Positions 57,220 to 64,000 of a stretch of DNA of 64,000 nt are shown one piece after another (position 1 is the stretch's first letter; each line of letters begins with the position of its first letter). A model generated the notes under the pieces. That model saw only the letters and a program-made list of their open reading frames with translations. It was not told the DNA's origin and did no database searches. The translations under genes were made by a program, and so were the position numbers. This DNA is from Herbaspirillum seropedicae (GTDB taxonomy: Bacteria > Pseudomonadota > Gammaproteobacteria > Burkholderiales > Burkholderiaceae_D). The DNA lies in NCBI RefSeq assembly GCF_001040945.1, contig NZ_CP011930.1, positions 4,521,021-4,585,020 of the forward strand. The letters run 5' to 3'.

Positions 57220-58452
57220 ATGCTCAAGAAAATCAAGGTCGGGGACCTGGTCCTCGGAATGTATTTCTGCGGTTTCGAGGCCAGCTGGCTGGCGCACCCG
57301 TTCTGGAAGACGCGCTTCCTGCTCAGCCGCGAGAGCGATCTGCAGCAGGCCCGCGCCAGCGGCATTGCCTATTGCTGGATCGATGTCTCACGCGGGCGGG
57401 ATGTGGCAGGCGCGGCGCCGGCGAAAGCCGAGGCAGCCGCCGCACCGGCGAGCCCCGACCAGAGCGCCGCCACGCACGCCGGCGCCGACGCCGATCGCGC
57501 CAGCGCCGTGGCCCTGCGCGAGCATGCACGCGAAGTCACCCGCCAGATGTTCAACGCCGCCCGCATGGGCAAGATGGTGGAACTGCCGCAGTGCGTGGCA
57601 TTGGTCGAAGAGATCGCCTGCTCGGTATTGCGCGATCCGAACGGCTTGCTCAGCGTGTTGCGGCTCAAGCTCAATGACGAATATACCTACCTGCATTCGG
57701 TGTCGGTCTGCGCGCTGGTGATCGGCCTGGGCCGCACCCTGGGACTGAGCGAGGCGGCCTGCCGCGAAGCCGGACTGAGCGGCTACCTGCATGACGTAGG
57801 CAAGGCCTTCATCGATGACGAGATCCTCAACAAGCCCGGCAAGCTGACCGCAGAAGAATTCGCCCTGATCAAGCGGCATCCGGAACTGGGCTACCAATAC
57901 CTGATCCAGACGCCGGACATGCCGGCCTATGCCAGCGATGTCTGCCGCCATCACCATGAGCGCCTGGATGGACGCGGCTATCCCGATGCGCTGCCGGCCG
58001 AGTCGATCACGCTGTATGCGCGCATGACGGCGGTCTGTGATGTCTATGACGCCCTGACCTCGGAGCGGCCCTACAAGCATGGCTGGGATCCGGCTGAAGC
58101 GATCTCGCAGATGGCCCGCTGGGAGGGCCACTTCGACCGTCGCCTGCTGCTGGCCTTCGTCAAGACATTGGGGATCTATCCGGTGGGTTCGCTAGTGCGG
58201 CTGGAATCGGGCGTATCAGGGGTGGTGATCCGCCAGAACCCGGCGGACCTCACGCGCCCCGTGCTGAAGGTCCTGCATCTGCAGGGACCGCATGAAACCA
58301 CCATCGGCGGCGTACTCGATCTGATGGCCTGGCCGCGCACGGACACCATCATCGGACGCGGCGATGAAGAATGGACGCGCCTGCGCCAGCAGGATGCGGC
58401 CCATGCCCACCGACCGCGCGACGGCGCAGCGGACCAGCAGCGCTCGTGCTAG
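57220..58452 (+). CDS. HD-GYP-domain cyclic-di-GMP phosphodiesterase
   Basis: 410 aa. The N-terminal DUF3391 domain begins MLKKIKVGDLVLGMYFCGFE; an Ala-rich linker (about 65-100) follows; the HD-GYP domain has GLSGYLHDVGKAFIDDEILNKPG, HHHERLDGRGYPD and AVCDVYDALTSERPYK, all metal and substrate residues intact. It should hydrolyse c-di-GMP, lowering levels for motility over biofilm. Cytosolic, no TM. The start at 57220 is set by the DUF3391 onset; a GTG at 57196 would add eight residues. Confidence 0.92.
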   Translation: MLKKIKVGDLVLGMYFCGFEASWLAHPFWKTRFLLSRESDLQQARASGIAYCWIDVSRGRDVAGAAPAKAEAAAAPASPDQSAATHAGADADRASAVALREHAREVTRQMFNAARMGKMVELPQCVALVEEIACSVLRDPNGLLSVLRLKLNDEYTYLHSVSVCALVIGLGRTLGLSEAACREAGLSGYLHDVGKAFIDDEILNKPGKLTAEEFALIKRHPELGYQYLIQTPDMPAYASDVCRHHHERLDGRGYPDALPAESITLYARMTAVCDVYDALTSERPYKHGWDPAEAISQMARWEGHFDRRLLLAFVKTLGIYPVGSLVRLESGVSGVVIRQNPADLTRPVLKVLHLQGPHETTIGGVLDLMAWPRTDTIIGRGDEEWTRLRQQDAAHAHRPRDGAADQQRSC

Positions 58453-58499
58453 CTCCCCTAACTGCGGACCATCCTCCGGTGGGCGCAGGCTACGGCGGC

Positions 58500-59201
58500 T
58501 CAAGCCACCGCGACCAGCCGGTCCAGCTTGTCGCCATCGGCCAGCAGGCTCTGGCTGTCCGAGGCATGCACGATGCGACCACGGTCGAGCACGATGGCGC
58601 GCTGGGTCAGCGACAGCGCCATGCGCGCATGCTGCTCCACGACGATGACCGACATGCCCTCCTCGCTGACCAGGCGGCGGATCACCTTCAGCAGTTCCTG
58701 CACGATGATGGGGGCCAGCCCTTCCATCGGTTCATCCAGCAGCAGGATGCTGGGGCTGACCATCAGCGCGCGCGCAATGGCCAGCATCTGCTGCTCGCCA
58801 CCCGAGAGCTGGTTGCCCATGTTGTGGCGGCGCTCGTGCAGGCGCGGGAAGATCTGATAGATCTTTTGCAGGTCCCATTTGCCACCGCGCTCTACCACCG
58901 TCAGGTGTTCTTCCACCGACAGCGAGGGAAACATGAAGCGCTCCTGCGGCACCCAGCCCAGGCCCGCATGGGCGCGCTTGTGGGTGGCCACGCGGGCGAT
59001 ATCGCCGCCGCGCCAGCGGATGCTGCCGCCATGCAGGCGGGTCAGTCCCATGAGGGTGATGAGCAGGCTGGTCTTGCCCACGCCATTGCGTCCCAGCAGG
59101 GCCAGGCTCTCGCCTTCCTGCATCGTGAAGGACACGTCTTCCAGGACGATGGATTGACCGTAACCGGCGCTTACCCTGTCCAGTGCCAGCAACTCAGGCA
59201 T
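58500..59201 (-). CDS. livF: Branched-chain-type ABC transporter ATPase LivF
   Basis: 233 aa. Walker A GRNGVGKTSLLITLMG, Q-loop GWVPQERFMFPSLSVEEHL, signature LSGGEQQMLAIARAL and Walker B ILLLDEPMEGLAPIIV. The EGLAP wording is typical of LivF. It powers uptake with LivG. Start overlaps the livG stop by 8 bp. It is last in livHMGF. Confidence 0.95.
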   Translation of the reverse strand: MPELLALDRVSAGYGQSIVLEDVSFTMQEGESLALLGRNGVGKTSLLITLMGLTRLHGGSIRWRGGDIARVATHKRAHAGLGWVPQERFMFPSLSVEEHLTVVERGGKWDLQKIYQIFPRLHERRHNMGNQLSGGEQQMLAIARALMVSPSILLLDEPMEGLAPIIVQELLKVIRRLVSEEGMSVIVVEQHARMALSLTQRAIVLDRGRIVHASDSQSLLADGDKLDRLVAVA

Positions 59202-59967
59202 GTTCGGCCTCCCCCAGATAGACTTCCTTAACGCGCGGATCGGCCGCGATCTCGGCGGGTGTTCCCTCCACCAGCACCTTGCCGCCCACCAGCACGGTGA
59301 TGCGTTCGGCAAAGCGGAAGACCAGGCCCATGTCATGTTCGATGAAGACGATGGTGACCTCGCGCGGCAATTGCGCGATCACCTCGAAGAGCTCGCGGCT
59401 TTCCGCCGAGGGAATGCCGGCCGCCGGTTCGTCCAGCAGCAAGACCTTGGGCTGGGTCGCCAGCGCCAGCGCGATCTCGACCAGGCGCTGCTTGCCGTAG
59501 GCCAGGTTGCGGGTGAGGCTGTTGGCTTCCTGGGCCAGCTTCAATGAGGCCAGCAAGGCCATGGCTTCGTCCACCACCTCGGTCTGGCTGGCCACGGTCT
59601 GGTACCACTTGTATTGCAGGCCGCGCCGCTCCTGGATGGCCAGCACCACCGACTCCAGCACCGTGAGGCCGGCGAAGAGCGTATTGATCTGGAAGGTGCG
59701 GGTCATGCCGCGCTTGACGCGCGCATGCTGGGGCAGCGCGGTGATGTCCTCGCCGCCGAACCAGACCCGGCCGCTGCTGGGCGCAAAGCCGCCGGTGAGC
59801 AGGTTGATGAAGGTGGTCTTGCCCGCGCCATTGGGCCCGATCAGCGCATGGCGCGCGCCGGGCGCAAACGTCAGCGAGATGTCGCTGTTGGCCACGAAGC
59901 TGCCCCAACGCTTGCTCAGGCCTTCGGTGCGCAGTGTGGTATCGGCCTGATGTGCTTGCTTGCTCAT
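59194..59967 (-). CDS. livG: Branched-chain-type ABC transporter ATPase LivG
   Basis: 257 aa. Walker [17 protein letters not shown], the LivG-specific GMTRTFQINTLFAGLTVLE, a divergent signature NLAYGKQRLVEIALAL and Walker B VLLLDEPAAGIP. The ATGA overlap with livM couples translation. Confidence 0.95.
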   Translation of the reverse strand: MSKQAHQADTTLRTEGLSKRWGSFVANSDISLTFAPGARHALIGPNGAGKTTFINLLTGGFAPSSGRVWFGGEDITALPQHARVKRGMTRTFQINTLFAGLTVLESVVLAIQERRGLQYKWYQTVASQTEVVDEAMALLASLKLAQEANSLTRNLAYGKQRLVEIALALATQPKVLLLDEPAAGIPSAESRELFEVIAQLPREVTIVFIEHDMGLVFRFAERITVLVGGKVLVEGTPAEIAADPRVKEVYLGEAEHA

Positions 59968-60980
59968 GCGCGACCTCCCTTGAAGAACTTGTCACGCAGC
60001 ACGGCCAATCCCCCCAGCAGCCCGCCGCGTGCGAACAGCACGATCACGATCAGCAACAGGCCGATCCAGAATTGCCAGTAGGCCGGGTTGAGCCCGGACA
60101 GGTAATCCTGCGCCAGCATGTAGACCAGCGCCCCGACCAGCCCGCCATAGAGGCGGCCGGTGCCGCCCAGCACCAGGATGATGAGCAGCTCGGCCGAGCG
60201 CGGGAAACCCAGCACATCGAGTCCGACGAACTGCGTGGTCTGGGCCAGCAACGCACCGGCCACACCGGCAACCGCCGCCGCCACGGTGAAGATCACCACC
60301 AGGCGACGATTGACGTCCGCACCGATGGCCGGCATGCGACGGCCACCCTCGCGGATGCCGCGCAGGCCCAGGCCGAAGGGCGAATTCACCAGCCGCCGCA
60401 GGATCACGAAGAGCAGCAACAGCACCGCAAAACTGTAGCCATAGGCGACGCGGCCATTGAGGTCGAACTCGAAGACGCCGAAGATCTTGCCCATCACCAT
60501 GCCGGACAGGCCATCCACGCCGCCGGTGATGAAGGCCGCCTTGTTGGCTGCCTCGAAGAGCATCAGGCCGATGCCCAGGGTCACCATCAGGCGCGTCAGG
60601 TCAGCCCCGCGCACCACCAGGAAACTCACCAGGAAACCGGCGATCGCCGCCACCACGGCGGCCAGCAGCAGGCCGGTGATCGGCTCGCCCCAGCCATGCA
60701 CGGCCAGCAGGCCCGCTGTATAGGCGCCCAGGCCGAAGAAGGCGGCATGGCCCAGCGAGACGATGCCGGCATAGCCCAGGATCAGGTCCAGCGACACCGC
60801 AAACAGGCCCACGATCATGATCTGGCTGATCAGCACCAGGTAATCAGGGAAGATGAAATAGGCCGCCACCGGCAAGAGCCAGAAGAGGATCTCCAGCAGC
60901 GTCCAGCGGTCATTGGGCAGCCGCAGCACAGGCTGCATGGCCGACGGGTTGGGGGTATTGGGGGTATTGACGCTCTTCAT
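59964..60980 (-). CDS. livM: Branched-chain-type ABC transporter permease LivM
   Basis: 338 aa with about 9-10 TM segments. LGYAGIVSLGHAAFFGLGAYTAGLL and GLGLRGIREGGRRMPAIGADV mark LivM permeases. It overlaps livG and livH by 4 bp each. It forms the channel with LivH in the inner membrane. Confidence 0.94.
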   Translation of the reverse strand: MKSVNTPNTPNPSAMQPVLRLPNDRWTLLEILFWLLPVAAYFIFPDYLVLISQIMIVGLFAVSLDLILGYAGIVSLGHAAFFGLGAYTAGLLAVHGWGEPITGLLLAAVVAAIAGFLVSFLVVRGADLTRLMVTLGIGLMLFEAANKAAFITGGVDGLSGMVMGKIFGVFEFDLNGRVAYGYSFAVLLLLFVILRRLVNSPFGLGLRGIREGGRRMPAIGADVNRRLVVIFTVAAAVAGVAGALLAQTTQFVGLDVLGFPRSAELLIILVLGGTGRLYGGLVGALVYMLAQDYLSGLNPAYWQFWIGLLLIVIVLFARGGLLGGLAVLRDKFFKGGRA

Positions 60981-61843
60981 CCGCGCCTCCGCATCAGACC
61001 GGCCGGGAACAGGATCAGCAGCACCACCATCAGGCCATAGATGACGAAGGCGCCGATCTCCGGCACATAATACTTGCCGGCCACGTCGAACACGCCCAGG
61101 ATGAGCGCGGCCAGGAGCGGCCCCTTGATGGTGCCGGCCCCGCCCACGGCCACCACCAGCAGGAAGTAGACCATGTACTTGACCGGGAAGGTCGGATCCA
61201 GTCCCAGCACATCGATGCCCAGTCCGCCACCGAGACCGGCCAGTCCCGAGCCGAGCGCAAAGGTCAGGCTGAACACACGGCTGACATTGATGCCCAGGCC
61301 AGCGGCAGCGACCTGGTTATCGACCGAGGCGCGGATCTGCGCACCGAAGCGGGTGCGCTCGATCAGCAGGCCCAGCGCCACCGTGACGATCACCACCACG
61401 CCGATCAGGAAGACCCGGTACGCCCCCACCTCCAGCCCCAGCAACGAGATCTGGCCGCGCAGCCAATCCGGCAGCACCACCGGTTGCTGGGTCGGTCCCC
61501 ACTGCCAGGTCGCGCCGGCCACGGCCATGAAGGTCAGGCCGATGGAAAACAGCACCTGGTCCAGGTGGCTGGCCTTGTAGAGGCGACGGTAGAGCGAACG
61601 CTCGAGGACCAGGCCGACGATGGCCGCGGCGATGAAGGCCAGCGGCAAGGTCGCCAGGAAGGGGACGCCCATGCCGTTGAGCAGGGTCACGCAGACATAG
61701 CCGCCCAGCATGGCGAAGGCGCCGTGCGCGAGGTTGATGAAGTTCATCATGCCCATCGTCACCGACAGGCCCACGCTGATGAGGAAGAGAAGGCTGCCGT
61801 AGGCAATGCCATCGAAGAGGACGCCGAGGAAGTTGCCTAGCAT
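60977..61843 (-). CDS. livH: Branched-chain-type ABC transporter permease LivH
   Basis: 288 aa, about 8 TM segments. MLGNFLGVLFDGIAYGSLLFLISVGLSVTMG and INLAHGAFAMLGGYV are LivH motifs; RFGAQIRASVDNQVAAAGLGI is the coupling loop. First in livHMGF. No binding protein is adjacent; the one at 51874 (and the orphan at 15753) are candidates. In an aromatic-acid island the load is probably an aromatic acid rather than leucine, but this is inference. ATG 61843 is preferred over a TTG upstream. Confidence 0.94.
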   Translation of the reverse strand: MLGNFLGVLFDGIAYGSLLFLISVGLSVTMGMMNFINLAHGAFAMLGGYVCVTLLNGMGVPFLATLPLAFIAAAIVGLVLERSLYRRLYKASHLDQVLFSIGLTFMAVAGATWQWGPTQQPVVLPDWLRGQISLLGLEVGAYRVFLIGVVVIVTVALGLLIERTRFGAQIRASVDNQVAAAGLGINVSRVFSLTFALGSGLAGLGGGLGIDVLGLDPTFPVKYMVYFLLVVAVGGAGTIKGPLLAALILGVFDVAGKYYVPEIGAFVIYGLMVVLLILFPAGLMRRRG

Positions 61844-61967
61844 GAGGCGTCTCCCCGGCAGCAAGGGCGAGGAATGGGCGCGCGCGTATACGGCGCGCCT
61901 TCATGATGCAGATGCATGATGCGGGTTGTCTCCTTCTGGCCTGCGGCTCTGTTTTTTGTGGCCGCTT

Positions 61968-61991
61968 GGTAATGGATATAAATTATTTCCC
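61968..61991. promoter_or_regulatory. AT-rich motif upstream of livH
   Basis: TAATGGATATAAATTATTT lies about 125 bp before livH. It resembles the sequence before the binding-protein gene (53076-53098) and one at 34895-34912. Confidence 0.4.
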
Positions 61992-62066
61992 TATTTTGCT
62001 GCGTCCGCCTCAATTTATGCTTGATCAATTTTCACGAAGACATTGGTGATCTTCATCATCGGCCCA

Positions 62067-63269
62067 TCACACGCGCTCGATCACCATCGCGATCCCCTGC
62101 CCCACGCCGATGCACATGGTGCACAACGCGTAGCGGCCACCGGTGCGTTCCAGCTGGTAGGTGGCAGTGGTCACCAGGCGCGCGCCGCTCATGCCCAGCG
62201 GATGGCCCAGTGCAATGGCGCCGCCGTTGGGATTGACACGTGCATCATCATCAGCCACGCCCAGTTCGCGCAGCACGGCCAGGCCTTGCGAGGCGAAGGC
62301 TTCATTGAGTTCGATCACGTCCATCTGGTCGATAGTCATCCCTAGCTGCGCCAGCACTTTCTTGCTGGCCGGGGCCGGGCCCATGCCCATGATGCGCGGC
62401 GCCACACCAGCCGTGGCCATGCCCAGGATGCGGGCGCGCGGCTTGAGCTGGTACTTTTCCACCGCTTCGGCACTGGCCAGCAGCAAGGCGCAGGCGCCAT
62501 CGTTGACGCCCGAGGCATTGCCGGCAGTGACGCTGCCGTCGGGCTTGACCACGCCCTTCAGGCGCGCCAGCGCTTCCATGCTGGTCGCACGCGGATGCTC
62601 ATCCTGGGTCACGGTGATGGGGTCGCCCTTCTTCTGCGGGATCACCACCGGCACGATCTCCTGCGCCAGCGTGCCATTGGCTTGCGCGGCAGCGGCCTTG
62701 GCCTGGCTGCGCACGGCGAACTGGTCCTGGTCTGCGCGGCTGACCTTGAAGTCGACGGCGACATTCTCCGCCGTCTCGGGCATGGCGTCGACGCCATACT
62801 TCTGCTTCATCAGCGCATTGACGAAACGCCAGCCGATGGTGGTGTCCTGGATCGCCGCCTGGCGCGAGAAGGCGCTGTCAGCCTTGCCCATCACGAAGGG
62901 CGCGCGGGTCATCGATTCGACGCCGCCGGCGATCATCAGCTGGGTCTCGCCGGACTTGATGGCGCGCGCGGCCGTGCCCAGCGCATCCATGCCGGAGCCG
63001 CACAGGCGGTTGATGGTGCTGCCCGGCACTTCCTGCGGCAGGCCGGCCAGCAGCAGCGACATGCGCGCCACGTTGCGGTTGTCTTCGCCGGCCTGGTTGG
63101 CGCAGCCATAGATGACGTCATCGACGGCCTTCCAGTCCACCTGCGGGTTGCGCTCCATGAGTGCGCGCAGCGGCACGGCGCCGAGATCATCGGCGCGTAC
63201 GTCCTTGAGCGCGCCGCCATAACGGCCGATGGGGGTGCGGATGGCGTCACAGATAAATACGTCTTTCAT
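62067..63269 (-). CDS. pcaF: 3-oxoadipyl-CoA thiolase
   Basis: 400 aa thiolase. The nucleophile Cys is in INRLCGSGMDALG; GHPLGMSGARL and the catalytic CTMCIGVGQGIAMVIERV end are conserved. The long DTTIGWRFVNALMKQKYGVDAMPETAENVA loop is typical of PcaF/PaaJ. It cleaves 3-oxoadipyl-CoA to succinyl-CoA and acetyl-CoA. It lies 48 bp after pcaJ. Confidence 0.95.
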   Translation of the reverse strand: MKDVFICDAIRTPIGRYGGALKDVRADDLGAVPLRALMERNPQVDWKAVDDVIYGCANQAGEDNRNVARMSLLLAGLPQEVPGSTINRLCGSGMDALGTAARAIKSGETQLMIAGGVESMTRAPFVMGKADSAFSRQAAIQDTTIGWRFVNALMKQKYGVDAMPETAENVAVDFKVSRADQDQFAVRSQAKAAAAQANGTLAQEIVPVVIPQKKGDPITVTQDEHPRATSMEALARLKGVVKPDGSVTAGNASGVNDGACALLLASAEAVEKYQLKPRARILGMATAGVAPRIMGMGPAPASKKVLAQLGMTIDQMDVIELNEAFASQGLAVLRELGVADDDARVNPNGGAIALGHPLGMSGARLVTTATYQLERTGGRYALCTMCIGVGQGIAMVIERV

Positions 63270-63317
63270 GGATTCCTCACAGCGATGACAACAATAAGGT
63301 CGATAGAACGGGCGGGC

Positions 63318-63959
63318 TCAGGCCGCCGGGCGCAGCGGCGCGCCGGTCAGCTTCTGCAGTTCGTCGAAGGACAGCCCCTCGACGATCTCGCGCACCTGCA
63401 GGCCGTGCGGGGTCACGTCGATGACGGCAAGGTCGGTGTAGATGCGGTTGACGCAGCCGATGCCGGTGAGCGGATAGGAGCAGGCCTCCACCAGCTTGCT
63501 TTCGCCAGTCTTGGTCTGGTGGTCCATCATCACGAACACCTGCTTGGCGCCGATGGCCAGGTCCATGGCGCCACCGACGGCGGGAATGGCGTCGGGCGCG
63601 CCGGTGTGCCAGTTGGCCAGGTCACCCTTGGCCGAGACCTGGAAGGCGCCCAGCACGCAGATGTCGAGATGGCCGCCACGCATCATCGCGAAGGAATCGG
63701 CGTGATGGAAATAGGCGCCGCCCGTCAGCAGCGTGACCGGCTGCTTGCCGGCATTGATGAGGTCTTCGTCTTCCTCGCCGGGAGCGGGCGCGGGGCCCAT
63801 GCCCAGCACGCCGTTTTCGCTGTGCAGGAAGATTTCCTTGTCCGCCGGCAGGTAGTTGGCCACCTTGGTGGGCAGGCCGATACCCAAGTTCACGTAAGCC
63901 CCTTCAGGGATGTCCTGCGCCACGCGGGCGGCGATCTCTTCGCGGGTAAAGCGCTTCAT
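63318..63959 (-). CDS. pcaJ: 3-oxoadipate CoA-transferase subunit B
   Basis: 213 aa. The catalytic Glu is in FLHSENGVLGMGPAP; GGAMDLAIGAKQVFVMMDHQTKTGESKLVE is typical. With PcaI it transfers CoA from succinyl-CoA to 3-oxoadipate. ScoB-like transferases are close, but the adjacent pcaF supports pcaJ. The start overlaps the upstream stop. Confidence 0.94.
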   Translation of the reverse strand: MKRFTREEIAARVAQDIPEGAYVNLGIGLPTKVANYLPADKEIFLHSENGVLGMGPAPAPGEEDEDLINAGKQPVTLLTGGAYFHHADSFAMMRGGHLDICVLGAFQVSAKGDLANWHTGAPDAIPAVGGAMDLAIGAKQVFVMMDHQTKTGESKLVEACSYPLTGIGCVNRIYTDLAVIDVTPHGLQVREIVEGLSFDELQKLTGAPLRPAA

Positions 63960-64000
63960 TGCTGTGCCTCCTTGGTTTGCACGATCCGCTGCACGAAGAT
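63956..64000 (-). CDS. pcaI: 3-oxoadipate CoA-transferase subunit A, C-terminus only
   Basis: Fourteen codons and a TGA are visible. The residues IFVQRIVQ are the usual C-terminal segment of subunit A of 3-oxoacid CoA-transferases. The TGA overlaps the pcaJ ATG (ATGA), and GGAGG lies within its end as the pcaJ ribosome site. The rest is beyond the right edge. Confidence 0.7.
   Translation of the reverse strand: MFVQRIVQTKEAQQ

Noticed and set aside
63318..64000. ScoAB (acetoacetate CoA-transferase) instead of PcaIJ
   Set aside because: Family motifs are shared, but direct linkage with pcaF and the pca island makes PcaIJ the better call.

Overview
The window is high-GC, densely coded bacterial DNA. 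It has the gene families and order of a betaproteobacterium of the Burkholderiales; a Herbaspirillum-like member of the Oxalobacteraceae fits best. The genus is inferred from recognisable gene neighbourhoods (MFS-ssb beside uvrA; kdsD-kdsC-lptC-lptA-lptB-rpoN-hpf; pob/pca/van aromatic catabolism), not from a search. I see no rRNA, tRNA, CRISPR array, transposase, integrase or phage gene. Most of it reads as ordinary chromosome with catabolic accessory blocks.

Layout. 1-4.2 kb: a left-going operon (Asp-box repeat protein running off the edge, atypical SDR, thiamine-diphosphate enzyme) facing a divergent IclR regulator. 4.2-9.9 kb: AraC regulator, aldehyde dehydrogenase, alanine racemase and an APC permease. 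10.2-15.6 kb: an RND efflux permease with a coupled 90-aa protein, divergent from an AdeR/AdeS-like two-component system; the fusion and outer-membrane subunits are absent here. 15.7-29 kb: periplasmic binding protein, ssb and MFS exporter, GT-C glycosyltransferase, uvrA, a PhyH-type dioxygenase, a chemoreceptor and a CPA2 antiporter. 29.1-34.8 kb: the Kdo/LPS-export/sigma-54 operon. 35-43.5 kb: monothiol glutaredoxin, UbiX, an SDR, a stand-alone AceE/MdeB-like E1 with a divergent Lrp regulator, a receiver protein with Glu at the phosphoacceptor site, an AraC-GyrI regulator and a CPBP protease.

43.5-64 kb is an aromatic-acid island. PobA makes protocatechuate from 4-hydroxybenzoate (PobR control), and VanAB makes it from vanillate (MarR gene alongside). 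PcaHG opens the ring, PcaB cycloisomerises, a fused PcaC-PcaD protein decarboxylates and hydrolyses, and PcaIJ plus PcaF (right edge) finish to succinyl-CoA and acetyl-CoA. An ABC uptake system is split: its probable binding protein follows vanAB and livHMGF lies 5 kb away. A LysR regulator and an HD-GYP phosphodiesterase sit between them.

The most unusual non-coding structure lies at 51022-51815, between the convergent pcaCD and binding-protein genes. It is a nested, mirror-symmetric element: 142-bp near-identical outer inverted repeats, two 86-bp cruciforms sharing an identical 42-bp core but with different, still-paired stems, and a REP-like hairpin near the centre. The same REP-like family occurs at 40717-40833 (as an inverted doublet) and 45860-45900, with compensatory changes in its stem.
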